Below the pieces are notes generated by a model that saw nothing but the letters and a program-made list of their open reading frames with translations, was not told the origin of the DNA and ran no database searches. From the NCBI GenBank assembly GCA_945889715.1, contig CAMDCI010000005.1, positions 1-37,631 on the forward strand: a stretch of DNA of 37,631 bases, given 5' to 3'. This DNA is from Bifidobacterium breve. GTDB taxonomy: Bacteria; Actinomycetota; Acidimicrobiia; Acidimicrobiales; Ilumatobacteraceae. Positions 25,193-35,422 of the stretch are shown piece by piece; the stretch's first letter is position 1; every line of letters starts with the position of its first letter. A program made the position numbers and the translations under genes.

Positions 25193-25858
25193 TTAGCCGT
25201 TCTTCCGGGCATGGTCGATCGCTGCCGTCAATGTGCCAAAAACCTCGTTGGGCGAGACCGATCCATCGATTTCGACCAGGCGACCATCTCGACCATAGAA
25301 GTCAAGCAAGGGTGAGGTCTGCGATTCGTAGAGGTCGAGACGCTGACTGATGCTCTCAGGAGTGTCATCGTTGCGGTGAATCACATCGCCGCCACACGAG
25401 TCACAAATCCAGGGATCACGCTTTTGGGTGGTGGCAACGTAGTTCGTGCCACAGTCACGACAGACCCGGCGGGCTGAGATGCGCTGAATGACCAATTCGC
25501 GCGGCACATCCAAATCGAGCACCACATGAATGGGACGCTCGGCGGCGATTGCGTCAAGAGCAATTGCTTGGGCCACAGTCCGCGGAAAACCATCAAGGAT
25601 GTAGCCACGAGTACGGGCGTCATCTTGCTCTAAGCGTTCACGGATAATTTCGATCATGATGTCGTCGCCCACTAAGCGGCCGGCTTTGATGACCTGGCCG
25701 GCCATTTTGCCGAGTTCAGTTCCTTCACGCACAGCAGCGCGCAAGATATCCCCCGTTGAAATGTGGGGAACCACGTAGTGCCGTGAAATGCGTTGGCATT
25801 GTGTACCTTTACCAGCACCTTGACGACCCATGATGATCAAACGTACGCCCGCGGTCAT
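25193..25858 (-). CDS. adk: Adenylate kinase, zinc-LID type
   Basis: It interconverts ATP + AMP and 2 ADP. The P-loop reads GRQGAGKGTQ (11-20), followed by HISTGDILRAAV for AMP, YILDGFPRTVAQA, and the long LID with Cys133, Cys136, Cys152 and Cys155 (CRDCG ... CDSCGG), so the lid probably binds zinc. It has 221 aa and follows secY by 38 bp, as in most bacteria. Confidence 0.98.
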   Translation of the reverse strand: MTAGVRLIIMGRQGAGKGTQCQRISRHYVVPHISTGDILRAAVREGTELGKMAGQVIKAGRLVGDDIMIEIIRERLEQDDARTRGYILDGFPRTVAQAIALDAIAAERPIHVVLDLDVPRELVIQRISARRVCRDCGTNYVATTQKRDPWICDSCGGDVIHRNDDTPESISQRLDLYESQTSPLLDFYGRDGRLVEIDGSVSPNEVFGTLTAAIDHARKNG

Positions 25859-25896
25859 GAGTTAGTCCTGACGCAGCCACCGATGCTGCGCGAGCA

Positions 25897-27219
25897 TCAC
25901 TTCAGGAATCCCTCGTAGTTGCGCAGCATGAGCTGGCTATCTACTTGGCGCATCAATTCAAGAGCAACACCAACGGCGATCAATACGGTCGTACCAGCGA
26001 ATGGGAATGACTGCACGTCACCGACCCACAACACGATGTACGGCAAGATGGCAATGAAAGCAACGAACAAAGCACCCGGCAACGTAATGCGGTTGACGGT
26101 CTTGGCGAGATAACGCTCAGTTTGTGGTCCGGGACGAATACCAGGAATGAATCCACCTTGACGACGAATCTGATCGGCCTGACGAATTGGATCGAAAGCA
26201 ATGGAGTTATAGAAATATGCAAACGCGATGATCAACAACGCGAACGACACGATGTATAGCGTTCCTTGAGATGACACCAAGTTGCGATCGACCCATTCGG
26301 TGACCGTACGACGCCAGCCTCCTGCACCACCGATGACGTTGGTGACAAGCACTGGTAACAACATCACTGAGCTCGCGAAAATGATCGGAACAACGCCAGC
26401 CTGGTTGACCTTAAGCGGAATGTACGTACTTTGACCACCATACATACGACGACCAACAACACGCTTGGCGAACTGCACGGGAATGCGGCGTTGACCAAGT
26501 TCGACGCGCACTACTGCAACCAAGATGCCGATTGAGACCGCCACGAGAATTGCAAACACGACCCACTTCTTGCTTTGCAGAATTGAGTAGTAACTAAAGG
26601 GCAGCGAACTCACAATCGATGCGAAAATCAAGATGCTCATACCGTTACCAATACCGCGTTGACTGATGAGTTCACCCATCCACATCAACAGTGCCGTACC
26701 AGCAACAAGTGAAACAATCACGAGCAAACCACGAGGCCACATTCCGTCTGGCAACAACACGATGTCGGGTGCATTGGCAGATGCGGTAAAGAAAGCTGAA
26801 CCTTTTCCTTGGCCGAAAATGAATGTCAAGCCAGCGCCCTGCAAAGTTGCAATCGCAATCGCTACGTAACGCGTCCACTGCGTGATCTTGCGCTGACCAG
26901 TTGCACCTTCTTGTTGCCACTCTTCGAGCTTCGGAATCACGACCGTCAACACCTGCATGATGATGCTTGACGTGATGTACGGCATGATGCCCAAAGCAAA
27001 AATGGCAAACGACGAGAACGCTCCACCTGAGAACAAGTTCAAGAAGCCAAGCGCGCCTTGCTCACGCGCGGATTCGCGCAATTGGCGAACCGCTTGGTCA
27101 TCGATACCCGGAACGCGAATGTGCGCTCCCAAGCGATACAACAACACCATCATGACCGTGAACAAAATCTTGTTCCGTAGGTCCGGGACCTTGAAGATGT
27201 TCTTCAAGTTCGACAGCAC
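25897..27219 (-). CDS. secY: Preprotein translocase subunit SecY
   Basis: Channel subunit of the SecYEG translocon, an integral membrane protein with ten predicted helices. The 440-aa sequence starts MLSNLKNIFKVPDLRNKILF and has GGAFSSFAIFALGIMPYITS (helix 2), the cytoplasmic loops with RRIPVQFAKRVVGRRMYGG, and GGFIPGIRPGPQTERYL, which binds SecA or the ribosome. The start is GTG at 27219 with GGAG five bases before. It follows rplO by 48 bp. Confidence 0.99.
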   Translation of the reverse strand: MLSNLKNIFKVPDLRNKILFTVMMVLLYRLGAHIRVPGIDDQAVRQLRESAREQGALGFLNLFSGGAFSSFAIFALGIMPYITSSIIMQVLTVVIPKLEEWQQEGATGQRKITQWTRYVAIAIATLQGAGLTFIFGQGKGSAFFTASANAPDIVLLPDGMWPRGLLVIVSLVAGTALLMWMGELISQRGIGNGMSILIFASIVSSLPFSYYSILQSKKWVVFAILVAVSIGILVAVVRVELGQRRIPVQFAKRVVGRRMYGGQSTYIPLKVNQAGVVPIIFASSVMLLPVLVTNVIGGAGGWRRTVTEWVDRNLVSSQGTLYIVSFALLIIAFAYFYNSIAFDPIRQADQIRRQGGFIPGIRPGPQTERYLAKTVNRITLPGALFVAFIAILPYIVLWVGDVQSFPFAGTTVLIAVGVALELMRQVDSQLMLRNYEGFLK

Positions 27220-27241
27220 GTGGTCTCCTCAGGTTCTAGCG

Positions 27242-27272
27242 GCTGATGAAAATCGGGAAGCCCGAAATCAGC
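27242..27272 (-). other. Imperfect hairpin between rplO and secY
   Basis: GCTGAT (27242-27247) pairs with ATCAGC (27267-27272), enclosing TCGGG (27253-27257) paired with CCCGA (27261-27265). The outer arm covers the rplO stop codon. It is a possible mRNA processing or coupling element ahead of secY; there is no T-tract, so termination is unlikely. Confidence 0.4.
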
Positions 27273-27759
27273 GGTTGGTGAACTGGTTGCCGTTAGCTGC
27301 AGGGCGAACCTTGTACGGCAACGGAATGATGGTGACGGAACCGCCGGCAGCTTCGATGGCAGCCTGAGCAGCCTTCGATGCACCGTGAACATGAACATCA
27401 ACCTTGCGGGTGATCTGTCCACGACCAAGAACTTTGACAAAAACGTTCTTGTGCAACACGCCAGCGGCCGTTAAGACCTCGGGGTTGACAAGTGCATCTT
27501 CGAGTTCGTTGATGGTGTCAAGGTTGACACCCTGGTATTCGATGCGGAATGGGTTATTGAAACCCTTCAACTTCGGAACACGCTGCTTGAGGGGCATCTG
27601 TCCACCTTCGAAGCCGCGAGCAACCTTGCCGCGACCACGTGAGTGCTGACCCTTGGTACCGCGACCAGCAGTCTTTCCGCCCTTGCCACCGATACCGCGA
27701 CCAAGTCGCTTTTTTGGATGGGTTGAACCAGGTGCTGGTGCTAATTCGTCAACGCGCAT
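27268..27759 (-). CDS. rplO: 50S ribosomal protein L15
   Basis: Late-assembly large-subunit protein. The 163-aa sequence starts MRVDELAPAPGSTHPKKRLG, includes the glycine-rich RGIGGKGGKTAGRGTKGQHS and GFEGGQMPLKQRVPKLKGF, and ends with VTIIPLPYKVRPAANGNQ. It lies 3 bp after rpmD and before secY in the spc-type operon. Confidence 0.99.
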   Translation of the reverse strand: MRVDELAPAPGSTHPKKRLGRGIGGKGGKTAGRGTKGQHSRGRGKVARGFEGGQMPLKQRVPKLKGFNNPFRIEYQGVNLDTINELEDALVNPEVLTAAGVLHKNVFVKVLGRGQITRKVDVHVHGASKAAQAAIEAAGGSVTIIPLPYKVRPAANGNQFTNR

Positions 27760-27762
27760 TGG

Positions 27763-27990
27763 TCAGCTCTCCTTCGAATCAGTCGAAGATGAAACTTCGA
27801 TGAGGTGGGGCACTCGGGCAATCATGCCGCGAATTTCGGGACGGTCGGGCAACGTATTGGACTTGCCAATACGACCAAGGCCGAGCGCGCGCAATGTTCC
27901 GCGGCTCTTGGGCTTGGCATGAGTACTCGACTTGATCTGGGTCACCGTGATAGTGGGACCAGTGTGAACAACTGTTTGGTAGGTAGCCAT
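27763..27990 (-). CDS. rpmD: 50S ribosomal protein L30
   Basis: A small (75 aa) large-subunit protein with the family core ITVTQIKSSTHAKPKSRGTL and LGLGRIGKSNTLPDRPEIRG, followed by MIARVPHLIEV. It is somewhat longer than the 58-60 aa of E. coli, with extra residues at both ends. It is 2 bp from rpsE. Confidence 0.98.
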   Translation of the reverse strand: MATYQTVVHTGPTITVTQIKSSTHAKPKSRGTLRALGLGRIGKSNTLPDRPEIRGMIARVPHLIEVSSSTDSKES

Positions 27991-27992
27991 AA

Positions 27993-28640
27993 TCAGTGAC
28001 TTTCTCCTGCAGCAACGGCGCGCTTGGTTTCGTTGTAGGCCTTGAGCAAGCCCTTCGGTACGAAACTATCGGCAGGAATGCCACGACGAGCCGCGACTTC
28101 ATCGGGACGCTGCAATGACTGCAAACCGTTGATGGTGGCGCGGGCCACGTTGATGGCATTGGATGAACCAAGTGACTTGGCCAACACATCGTGAATGCCA
28201 GCCTCTTCAAGAATGATGCGCGCCGCGCCTCCGGCGATAACACCGGTACCAGGAGCTGCTGGCTTGAGCATCACGCGACCAGCACCCAAGATGCCGATCA
28301 CGGGGTGCATGATGGTGCTGCCGGCAAGGGCAACCGAGAACATGTTGCGCTTGGCGTCTTCGGTTCCCTTTTGGATAGCCAACGGAACTTCTTTGGCCTT
28401 TCCGTAACCGAGACCAACGCGACCGTTGCCGTCACCAACCACAACGAGTGCGGTGAATGAGAAGCGACGACCACCCTTAACGACCTTGGCCACACGATTG
28501 ATATGAATCACGCGTGACTCGCGGCCACCTTCGGGGGTGTTGCCCATACCCGGGGGCGGACGATCACCTTGGCGCGGGTTTCCGCCGCCAGGTCCACCTG
28601 AACGCGGATTTGGATTGGGGTTGTTTGGTGTATTCGTCAT
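27993..28640 (-). CDS. rpsE: 30S ribosomal protein S5
   Basis: Small-subunit protein at the mRNA entrance, involved in decoding fidelity. The S5 signature is [33 protein letters not shown], followed by [22 protein letters not shown] and [14 protein letters not shown]. The first 40 residues form a Pro/Gly/Asn-rich extension ([18 protein letters not shown]), which is expected to be disordered. The start overlaps the rplR stop by one base (TAATG). Confidence 0.99.
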   Translation of the reverse strand: MTNTPNNPNPNPRSGGPGGGNPRQGDRPPPGMGNTPEGGRESRVIHINRVAKVVKGGRRFSFTALVVVGDGNGRVGLGYGKAKEVPLAIQKGTEDAKRNMFSVALAGSTIMHPVIGILGAGRVMLKPAAPGTGVIAGGAARIILEEAGIHDVLAKSLGSSNAINVARATINGLQSLQRPDEVAARRGIPADSFVPKGLLKAYNETKRAVAAGESH

Positions 28641-29005
28641 TAGAACTCCAGACCTGCTTCACGAGCGGCTTCAGCAACCGCAGCGACACGACCGTGGTAC
28701 AAGTATCCACCGCGATCGAAAACAACTTTCTTGACACCAATTGCTTGAGCCCGCTGCGCAACAGTTGCACCTAAAGCCTTAGCGATTTCAACAGTGCTTC
28801 CACCAGCGGCACGCAATGCCGGCTCGTTCGATGACACCGATGTGATCGTCACACCAAGATCGTCGTTGATGACCTGAAGCATGAGGTGCTTGTTTGAACG
28901 GTACAGCGACAAGCGCGGACGCTCGGCGGTACCGTGGATCTTCTTACGAACTCGGTTGTGACGTACAAGGCGACTCTCACGACGCTCTTTACTGATCTTG
29001 CTCAT
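28640..29005 (-). CDS. rplR: 50S ribosomal protein L18
   Basis: 5S rRNA-binding protein of the central protuberance. The 121-aa sequence contains [38 protein letters not shown], and [20 protein letters not shown] with the closing REAGLEF. It lies between rplF and rpsE, with 31 bp to rplF. Confidence 0.99.
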   Translation of the reverse strand: MSKISKERRESRLVRHNRVRKKIHGTAERPRLSLYRSNKHLMLQVINDDLGVTITSVSSNEPALRAAGGSTVEIAKALGATVAQRAQAIGVKKVVFDRGGYLYHGRVAAVAEAAREAGLEF

Positions 29006-29036
29006 TGGATCTCCCTACCGGAATCTTTTCTCGGCA

Positions 29037-29579
29037 TTACTTCTTGCCGGCTTTGCCGGCCTTGCGCAGAATCTTCTCGTCCAGGTAACGCACACCCTTG
29101 CCCTTGTAGGGCTCAGGCTTACGAATGGAACGAATGTTGGCAGCTACTTGGCCGACAGTTTCTTTGTCGATGCCTTTCACGATGATCTTGGTCTGCACGG
29201 GCACTTCAAAAGTGACACCTGCAGGAGCTTCCACATCAACGGGATGTGAAAAACCAAGGTTGAGACGAATGGCGCTTGAGCCCTTCAACTCGGCGCGGTA
29301 ACCAACGCCGACGATGTCGAGTTCTTTAACAAAACCAGTGGTGACTCCAACGACCATGTTGTTGATCAAGGCGCGGCTGAGGCCGTGCAAGCTACGTGAT
29401 TCACGCTCGTCGTTCGGACGCTCGACAACCAAGTTGCCTTCGTCTTGACGAACAGTGATTCCACCAACAAGATCGCGACTCAAAGATCCCTTCGGACCCT
29501 TGACCGTTACTGAGCTTCCGCTGATGGAAACATCAACACCCGCCGGGACGGGAATAAGTGCTTTACCGATACGTGACAT
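29037..29579 (-). CDS. rplF: 50S ribosomal protein L6
   Basis: Large-subunit protein near the factor-binding site. At 180 aa it shows [52 protein letters not shown], and the C-terminal motif [20 protein letters not shown]. It follows rpsH by 12 bp. Confidence 0.99.
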   Translation of the reverse strand: MSRIGKALIPVPAGVDVSISGSSVTVKGPKGSLSRDLVGGITVRQDEGNLVVERPNDERESRSLHGLSRALINNMVVGVTTGFVKELDIVGVGYRAELKGSSAIRLNLGFSHPVDVEAPAGVTFEVPVQTKIIVKGIDKETVGQVAANIRSIRKPEPYKGKGVRYLDEKILRKAGKAGKK

Positions 29580-29591
29580 GTTGTCTCCTAA

Positions 29592-29993
29592 TCACCACAC
29601 GTAACAGAGAACTTCGCCGCCGACTTTGCGCTTGCGCGCTTCACGGTCGGTCATGAGTCCCTGACTGGTGGATAGAACGGCAACACCAAGTCCACCGAGC
29701 ACGCGAGGCACAGTGTCGGACTTGCGATACACGCGAAGTCCTGGTGTTGAAATGCGCTTGATACCGGCAATGGTTCGACGGCGTTCAGCCGAGTACTTCA
29801 TTCCGATGTTCAAGATCTCGCCTGGTCCCTTGGTATTGGGAGCGACAGTGAAACCAGAGATATAACCCTCTTGTTCCAAAATCTTGGCCAGAGCAACTTT
29901 TTGCTTCGACGACGGCATCTTGACCTCATCATGCATCGCCGTGTTGGCGTTGCGGATGCGGGTCAGCATGTCGGCAATAGGATCAGTCAACAT
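29592..29993 (-). CDS. rpsH: 30S ribosomal protein S8
   Basis: 16S rRNA central-domain binder; it represses the spc operon in E. coli. The 133-aa sequence has [39 protein letters not shown], and the C-terminal [20 protein letters not shown] with GEVLCYVW. Its start is 6 bp past rpsN. Confidence 0.99.
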   Translation of the reverse strand: MLTDPIADMLTRIRNANTAMHDEVKMPSSKQKVALAKILEQEGYISGFTVAPNTKGPGEILNIGMKYSAERRRTIAGIKRISTPGLRVYRKSDTVPRVLGGLGVAVLSTSQGLMTDREARKRKVGGEVLCYVW

Positions 29994-29999
29994 AACGTC

Positions 30000-30185
30000 T
30001 CACCAACTCGACTTCGTTAGGCCGGGGATTTCTCCAGCGTGAGCCATCTGGCGAAGGCACACACGGCAGAGTCCGAACTTGCGGTAAACAGAACGAGCAC
30101 GTCCACACTTTCGGCAACGTGTATAACCACGCACCTTGAATTTCGGTGTTGCATTGGCTCGGTTAATTAAAGATTTCTTTGCCAT
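30000..30185 (-). CDS. rpsN: 30S ribosomal protein S14, zinc form
   Basis: Short (61 aa) S14 of the zinc-binding type: CRKC, then CRVC ([14 protein letters not shown] between) give the four cysteines. It starts [20 protein letters not shown] and ends with [15 protein letters not shown]. It lies 17 bp from rplE. The zinc-free paralogue, if any, is not in this window. Confidence 0.99.
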   Translation of the reverse strand: MAKKSLINRANATPKFKVRGYTRCRKCGRARSVYRKFGLCRVCLRQMAHAGEIPGLTKSSW

Positions 30186-30202
30186 GAGTCAGTACCTCTC
30201 GC

Positions 30203-30829
30203 TCACTTCTTCTTCTTGGCTGCGTACTGCGGTCCACGAGTGTTTAGCTTCTTCGGCGCAATTGCTGCTTCAGCGCCACGCTTGAAGGGAAAGCCGAACG
30301 CATCGAGGAGTGCCCGACCTTGGGCATTGTCAACAGCGGTGGTCACGATGGTGATGTCCATGCCGCGAGGGGCATCGATCTTGTCGTATTCAATTTCGGG
30401 GAACACCGTCTGGTCGACGAGACCGAACGAGTAGTTTCCACGTCCGTCCCATGAATAGGCCGGCAAACCGCGGAAGTCGCGGATACGAGGAATGGCAACC
30501 GCGATCAAACGATCGAGGAATTCCCACATACGATCACCACGAAGTGTGACCATGCAACCAATGGCTTGCTTCTCACGAAGTTTGAAGTTGGCGATGGAGT
30601 CGCGCGACTTGGTCACCTTGGGCTTTTGGCCGGTGATGCGAGTCATGTCAGCAACAGCTCCTTCGAGCAACGACGGCTGCTGAGTTGCACGACCAACACC
30701 CATGTTGACCACAATCTTTTCGAGACGTGGAACCTGCATGATGTTGGGCAATTCGAGAGAAGCCTTGAGGCTGTCACGAATCTCGCTCTGATACTTCGCC
30801 TTTAAACGGGGCATCGTAGTAGTGCTCAT
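30203..30829 (-). CDS. rplE: 50S ribosomal protein L5
   Basis: 5S rRNA binder of the central protuberance that contacts P-site tRNA. The 208-aa sequence includes [57 protein letters not shown], and [20 protein letters not shown]. The start overlaps the rplX stop by four bases (ATGA), supporting ATG 30829 over the ATG five codons downstream. A basic KKKK tail closes it. Confidence 0.99.
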   Translation of the reverse strand: MSTTTMPRLKAKYQSEIRDSLKASLELPNIMQVPRLEKIVVNMGVGRATQQPSLLEGAVADMTRITGQKPKVTKSRDSIANFKLREKQAIGCMVTLRGDRMWEFLDRLIAVAIPRIRDFRGLPAYSWDGRGNYSFGLVDQTVFPEIEYDKIDAPRGMDITIVTTAVDNAQGRALLDAFGFPFKRGAEAAIAPKKLNTRGPQYAAKKKK

Positions 30830-31131
30830 GAAATTTCCTCACCTGTCTTGCGAGCGATGCGCACTTTTTTGCCATCAGCCAAAACCTTGTAACCAACGCG
30901 CGTGGGCTTGCCCTTATGCAAGAGCATCACGTTCGATGCGTTGAGCGGCATGTCACGGTCGATGATTCCACCTTGCTGGTTGGTACCGCTTGGCTTCTGG
31001 TGCTTCTTCACAACATTGATTCCATCAACGATGATCTGGTTGGTCGTGGGCATCACACGCGAAACGGTGCCTTCTTTGCCCTTGTCCTTACCTGAGATCA
31101 CCACGACGGTGTCACCTTTTTTAATTTTCAT
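30826..31131 (-). CDS. rplX: 50S ribosomal protein L24
   Basis: Assembly initiator protein near the exit tunnel. The 101-aa KOW-domain protein begins [20 protein letters not shown] and has [39 protein letters not shown] and [19 protein letters not shown]. It is 1 bp from rplN and overlaps rplE by four bases. Confidence 0.99.
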   Translation of the reverse strand: MKIKKGDTVVVISGKDKGKEGTVSRVMPTTNQIIVDGINVVKKHQKPSGTNQQGGIIDRDMPLNASNVMLLHKGKPTRVGYKVLADGKKVRIARKTGEEIS

Positions 31132-31132
31132 C

Positions 31133-31501
31133 TCACAACACCTCCGGTGCTAACGAAACAATGCGCATGAACTTCTTGTCACGCAATTCGCGGCCGACTG
31201 GTCCGAAAATACGTGTTCCTCGTGGAGTGAGGTCATCTTTAATAATGACGGCAGCGTTTTCGTCGAAACGGATGTAGCTGCCATCGGGACGGCGCTTTTC
31301 CTTCTTGACGCGAACGACGACGCACTTGACGACATCACCTTTTTTGACACCTGCACCCGGAATTGCATCCTTCACGGCAGCCACAAAAATGTCTCCGATC
31401 GAGGCGTAACGGCGGCGAGTACCACCGAGCACCTTGATGCACAGAACTTCTTTGGCGCCACTGTTGTCGGCAACCCGTAGACGACTTTCTTGCTGAATCA
31501 T
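31133..31501 (-). CDS. rplN: 50S ribosomal protein L14
   Basis: Large-subunit protein at the 30S interface. ATG 31501 gives the standard 122-aa protein [20 protein letters not shown]; the frame continues open to 31645 but that part overlaps rpsQ and is not L14. Conserved: [20 protein letters not shown] and [20 protein letters not shown] with [20 protein letters not shown]. Confidence 0.99.
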   Translation of the reverse strand: MIQQESRLRVADNSGAKEVLCIKVLGGTRRRYASIGDIFVAAVKDAIPGAGVKKGDVVKCVVVRVKKEKRRPDGSYIRFDENAAVIIKDDLTPRGTRIFGPVGRELRDKKFMRIVSLAPEVL

Positions 31502-31526
31502 GTGTTCTTCTCCGTCGTTCCCAGGC

Positions 31527-31802
31527 TCACTTGGCCCGCTCGAGAATCTCGACGAGGCGCCAGCGCTTCGTCTTCGACAATGGACGGGTTTCCATGACGC
31601 GCACGCGATCGCCAATGTTGGCGTCGTTGGCCTCATCATGGGCATACAACTTCTTGGTACGCATCACGAACTTGTTGTACTTCGGGTGGCGCACTCGCTC
31701 GACGACTTCGACGACCAAGGTGCGATCCATCTTTGACGAGGACACGATGCCCTCGCGTACTTTGCGTGGTGCGCGTTCTGTTGTTTCAACTGTTTCAGAC
31801 AT
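31527..31802 (-). CDS. rpsQ: 30S ribosomal protein S17
   Basis: 16S rRNA-binding OB-fold protein. Core: [40 protein letters not shown] and [23 protein letters not shown] 31802 (91 aa) is preferred since GGAGAG ends eight bases before it; a GTG at 31811 overlapping the rpmC stop by four bases is the alternative. It is followed by rplN after 25 bp. Confidence 0.98.
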   Translation of the reverse strand: MSETVETTERAPRKVREGIVSSSKMDRTLVVEVVERVRHPKYNKFVMRTKKLYAHDEANDANIGDRVRVMETRPLSKTKRWRLVEILERAK

Positions 31803-31807
31803 CTGGT

Positions 31808-32035
31808 TCACTCTCCGGCCTCAGCGGCAGCGATTTCACGCTGACGGATAAGGGTGTTGATTCGTGCGATGCGACGACGAACACGACGCAATTCGCTATG
31901 GGTATCGAGCTGACCAGTTGCGCTACGGAAGCGGAGGTTCAATGCCTCTTGCTTGGTAGCACGAAGTTGTTCAACCAATGACGTGAGGTCGAGTTCGGTT
32001 AGTTCAGCGCGGTCTTTGCTGGCTTGAGTTGCCAT
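31808..32035 (-). CDS. rpmC: 50S ribosomal protein L29
   Basis: Small helical protein at the tunnel exit that helps dock trigger factor and SRP. The 75-aa sequence has the family pattern [40 protein letters not shown] and NTLIRQRE. It starts 2 bp after the rplP stop and is closely linked to rpsQ. Confidence 0.98.
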   Translation of the reverse strand: MATQASKDRAELTELDLTSLVEQLRATKQEALNLRFRSATGQLDTHSELRRVRRRIARINTLIRQREIAAAEAGE

Positions 32036-32037
32036 GA

Positions 32038-32454
32038 TCAGATCGCCTCCTCGCGGGTAATGATGCGAGCCTTAATTGGCAACTTTTGAATGGCCTTGTT
32101 CAGGGCCTCAAATGCCTGCTCGCGACTTGGGAATGACAATTCGAACAACACGCGACCAGGCTTGACCACGGCTACCCAAAATTCGGGGTTGCCCTTACCA
32201 GAACCCATGCGGGTTTCAGCTGGCTTCTTGGTGACGGGCTTATCGGGGAACACGTTGATCCAGACCTTGCCACCACGCTTGATGTGGCGGGTCATAGCAA
32301 TACGTGCAGCTTCGATCTGACGAGCGGTTAACCAGCACGGTTCAAGAGCTTGAATTCCGTACTGACCAAAAGCCAGTTCGCTTCCACCCTTGGCCATACC
32401 TCCGGTACGACCACGATGGTGCTTACGATGGGCAACTTTGCGAGGCATCAACAT
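32038..32454 (-). CDS. rplP: 50S ribosomal protein L16
   Basis: Large-subunit protein near the A-site and peptidyl-transferase centre. At 138 aa it has the classic [19 protein letters not shown] start, [40 protein letters not shown] and [20 protein letters not shown]. It lies 6 bp past rpsC. Confidence 0.99.
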   Translation of the reverse strand: MLMPRKVAHRKHHRGRTGGMAKGGSELAFGQYGIQALEPCWLTARQIEAARIAMTRHIKRGGKVWINVFPDKPVTKKPAETRMGSGKGNPEFWVAVVKPGRVLFELSFPSREQAFEALNKAIQKLPIKARIITREEAI

Positions 32455-32460
32455 AATGAA

Positions 32461-33345
32461 TCAGTCCTGTGCACGGAAGTGCGGGGTCTCGTGCCCATCG
32501 TGGGTGCGGCGGGCAATTTCTTCTTCCTCGTCGAGTAACTTCTCGAGTTCGGGATCGGCTTCTTTGATGAGCGGTGTTGCGGCCAATTCGGCAGCTTCTT
32601 CGGCCTTGCGGCGTCCGCTTGATGACACAACTTTGCGCGCACCAGGTGCACCTGACGTTTCGCCAACAGCCATCGCTGCTTCGCGAACGATCTTGTCATC
32701 GGTGACGGGCTTGTACGGCAAAATGTCGCCACGGTAAATCCAAACCTTCACACCAACGCGACCACTTGCGGTACGAGCTTCACGGAAGCCGTAGTCAATG
32801 TCGGCACGCAATGTGTGCAACGGAACGCGACCTTCGCGGTACCACTCGGTACGGCTCATTTCGGCGCCACCAAGACGGCCCGAACACTGCACACGAATAC
32901 CAAGTGCGCCAGCCTTTTGTGCGTTCTGCACAGCCCGCTTCATGGCACGACGGAAAGCAATACGACCAACGAGTTGATCGGCGACGCCTTGAGCGATCAA
33001 TGCTGCATCAAGTTCTGGTGACTTGATTTCAACAATGTTCAACTGCACCTTCAAGTTGCCGGTGAGCTTGGTGAGACCTGAACGAAGTTCGTCGGCCTTG
33101 GCACCTTTACGACCAATAACAATTCCGGGACGTGCAGTGTGGATGTCAACCTTCAAGGTCTCGCCACGCTTGCGCTCAACTTCGATACGTGAGATCGCGG
33201 CATCGGGAAGTGAATCCATGATGTACGCGCGAATCTTCCAGTCTTCAGTGAGGTATTCCTTGTAATTGCGCTCGCTGAACCAGCGGCTCTTCCAGTCGGT
33301 GGTAATTCCGAGACGGAAGCCGTAAGGATTAACTTTTTGGCCCAT
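32461..33345 (-). CDS. rpsC: 30S ribosomal protein S3 with acidic C-terminal tail
   Basis: Small-subunit protein at the mRNA entry channel (helicase site). It begins [20 protein letters not shown], carries the KH motif [15 protein letters not shown], and the C-terminal fold [20 protein letters not shown] and [11 protein letters not shown]. The product is 294 aa against about 230 in E. coli; the extra 60-70 residues form a charged tail rich in Glu and Ala ([14 protein letters not shown]). The start overlaps the rplV stop by one base. Confidence 0.98.
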   Translation of the reverse strand: MGQKVNPYGFRLGITTDWKSRWFSERNYKEYLTEDWKIRAYIMDSLPDAAISRIEVERKRGETLKVDIHTARPGIVIGRKGAKADELRSGLTKLTGNLKVQLNIVEIKSPELDAALIAQGVADQLVGRIAFRRAMKRAVQNAQKAGALGIRVQCSGRLGGAEMSRTEWYREGRVPLHTLRADIDYGFREARTASGRVGVKVWIYRGDILPYKPVTDDKIVREAAMAVGETSGAPGARKVVSSSGRRKAEEAAELAATPLIKEADPELEKLLDEEEEIARRTHDGHETPHFRAQD

Positions 33346-33977
33346 CAGTTGGTCTCCTCAGCCTCAGGTGCTGCAGTTTCAATCGTCGTATCTTCAGTCG
33401 TATTTTCAAGCGACGTATCTTCGAGTGTTACTTCTTCAACAGTTGTTGACTCGTTCACACTGTCGCCACCATCGGTGCGTTGAGTGCGGCTGGCCTGCAC
33501 GCGAGCACGACGATCAGCAACACCGCCACCGCGAGTTGCACGGCGACCGCTGACTGCACGCTCGCGACGAGCCTGGACAACTGTCAACAAATCGGCATCA
33601 ATCACCGCGAGCACAATGGTGATGTGACAGGTGCGCTTGTTGATACGTGTTGCACGACCCTTAGCGCGGGGCTTGAAGCGACGCAAGGTCGGGCCTTCGT
33701 CGGCGTAACAAGCCTTGACGTACAAGGTGTCGGCTTCGAGGCCATCGTTGTTCACGGCGTTAGCAACAGCAGATGCCAACACTTTGCGAATCACGCGAGC
33801 AGCTTCACGCTCGGTGAACTGCAAGACCTGATCGGCCATCACAACATCGCGACCGCGAACGAGATTGAGGACAACGCGTGCTTTTGATGCTGACATGCGT
33901 GAACCGCGAACACTTGCTTTTGTTCCGGTGCGCTCTCCAGCAACAAATGAACGCTCATTGAGCTTGGGACCAGTCAT
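33345..33977 (-). CDS. rplV: 50S ribosomal protein L22 with long charged C-terminal extension
   Basis: Large-subunit protein whose loop lines the exit tunnel. The core (about residues 15-130) has [40 protein letters not shown], the tunnel-loop region [20 protein letters not shown]. After residue 130 follow an Arg-rich stretch ([17 protein letters not shown]) and then an acidic Thr/Glu tail to residue 210, nearly doubling the usual 110-130 aa. The tail should be disordered and on the ribosome surface. It overlaps rpsS by one base. Confidence 0.98.
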   Translation of the reverse strand: MTGPKLNERSFVAGERTGTKASVRGSRMSASKARVVLNLVRGRDVVMADQVLQFTEREAARVIRKVLASAVANAVNNDGLEADTLYVKACYADEGPTLRRFKPRAKGRATRINKRTCHITIVLAVIDADLLTVVQARRERAVSGRRATRGGGVADRRARVQASRTQRTDGGDSVNESTTVEEVTLEDTSLENTTEDTTIETAAPEAEETN

Positions 33978-34261
33978 TACTTGCGACCCTTCACGTTTTT
34001 CTCTTGACCTGCGTGATATTTGAAGGTACGAGTGGGTGAGAATTCACCGAGCTTGTGACCAACCATTGATTCGGTGACGTACACCGGCACATGCTTACGA
34101 CCGTCATGCACCGCGATGGTGTGACCCACCATGTCGGGGATGATCGTCGAACGGCGACTCCAGGTCTTGATGACCTTCTTTTCATTGGCAGCGTTCAACG
34201 CGTCCACCTTTTTGACGAGGTGGTCGTCCACGAACGGACCTTTTTTCAAGCTACGAGACAT
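33977..34261 (-). CDS. rpsS: 30S ribosomal protein S19
   Basis: Head protein of the small subunit that works with S13. The 94-aa sequence starts [20 protein letters not shown], has [20 protein letters not shown] and [20 protein letters not shown] with [18 protein letters not shown]. It lies 16 bp after rplB and overlaps rplV by one base. Confidence 0.99.
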   Translation of the reverse strand: MSRSLKKGPFVDDHLVKKVDALNAANEKKVIKTWSRRSTIIPDMVGHTIAVHDGRKHVPVYVTESMVGHKLGEFSPTRTFKYHAGQEKNVKGRK

Positions 34262-34277
34262 CTAATGCACCTATCCT

Positions 34278-35114
34278 TTACCGGCGGCCCTTGCCGGAAC
34301 GACGACGACGAACTATCAACTTCTGTGATGCCTTATTGCCATCACGAGTACGGCTTTCTGGCTTGCCCCACGGAGATACGGGAGGACGACCACCAGAGGT
34401 CTTACCTTCACCACCACCGAGAGGGTGATCGACCGGGTTCATGGCGACACCGCGAGTTTGCGGACGAACGCCCTTCCAACGGTTACGACCAGCCTTACCG
34501 ATCTTGATGAGTTCGTGTTCGGAGTTACCGACTTCGCCAACCGTGGCACGGCAATCAATCAGCACGCGACGCATTTCGGTTGATGGCAAACGCAAAGTTG
34601 CGTAGTCGCCATCTTTCGCGACGAGTTGAACGCCGACACCAGCCGAGCGCGCCATCTTGCCGCCCTGACCTGGACGCAATTCAACGTTATGAACAACGGT
34701 ACCGACCGGCATATAGCGCAACGGCAACGCATTGCCGGGCTTGATTTCGGCCTTGGGACCATTTGATACGTGATCGCCAACATTCATGCCTTTAGGAGCA
34801 AGGATGTACGCCTTCTCGCCGTCTGCGTAGTGCAACAAAGCAATACGGCAGGTGCGGTTGGGGTCGTATTCAATAGTCGCAACTTTGGCGGTGATGCCAT
34901 CTTTGTTGCGCTTGAAGTCGATCATGCGGTACTGCTGTTTGTGTCCACCACCGCGGTGACGTGAGGTCTTGCGACCATACGCGTTTCGTCCACCCGTCTT
35001 CGGCTTGCTCGTGAGCAATGACTTCTCGGGGGTCGTTGATGTGATCTCGGAGAAGTCTGACGAAGTCTGGAAACGACGACCGGCAGATGTTGGTTTACGC
35101 TTACGAATTCCCAT
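34278..35114 (-). CDS. rplB: 50S ribosomal protein L2
   Basis: One of the most conserved large-subunit proteins, needed for subunit joining and peptide-bond formation. The 278-aa sequence includes [39 protein letters not shown], and the C-terminal [20 protein letters not shown] with PVSPWGKP. The His in [10 protein letters not shown] corresponds to the residue implicated near the catalytic centre. It follows rplW by 11 bp. Confidence 0.99.
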   Translation of the reverse strand: MGIRKRKPTSAGRRFQTSSDFSEITSTTPEKSLLTSKPKTGGRNAYGRKTSRHRGGGHKQQYRMIDFKRNKDGITAKVATIEYDPNRTCRIALLHYADGEKAYILAPKGMNVGDHVSNGPKAEIKPGNALPLRYMPVGTVVHNVELRPGQGGKMARSAGVGVQLVAKDGDYATLRLPSTEMRRVLIDCRATVGEVGNSEHELIKIGKAGRNRWKGVRPQTRGVAMNPVDHPLGGGEGKTSGGRPPVSPWGKPESRTRDGNKASQKLIVRRRRSGKGRR

Positions 35115-35125
35115 GACGTGATGCC

Positions 35126-35422
35126 TCAGTTATTCTCGAACAGTGGGATTTCATTCCCAGCAGCCAAAGTGACGATGGCGCGCTTGGTGCCAGGGCGACG
35201 ACCGGGGCGATTGGTGCCTCGGGTGCGCTGGACCTTGCCCGCACGGTTGAGTGTGTTGACCTTGACAACTTTGACTCCCCAGATGGCCTCGACTGCGTCG
35301 TGGATCTCGGGCTTTGAAGCGTCAACGTGAACGTTGAATGTGTACACACCGGTCTCGATGAGCGCGTAGCTCTTTTCGGACACGATGGGAGCGATGATGA
35401 TGTCGCGGGGATCTTTCATCAC
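35126..35422 (-). CDS. rplW: 50S ribosomal protein L23
   Basis: Tunnel-exit protein and docking point for trigger factor and SRP. The 98-aa sequence has [40 protein letters not shown] and [18 protein letters not shown]. The ATGA overlap with the rplD stop (35419-35422) supports the ATG at 35422, which is the second M of the open frame's start region. Confidence 0.99.
   Translation of the reverse strand: MMKDPRDIIIAPIVSEKSYALIETGVYTFNVHVDASKPEIHDAVEAIWGVKVVKVNTLNRAGKVQRTRGTNRPGRRPGTKRAIVTLAAGNEIPLFENN

Noticed and set aside
31502-31645. 48-residue N-terminal extension of L14
   Set aside because: It overlaps rpsQ and L14 normally starts MIQQES, which is present at ATG 31501.
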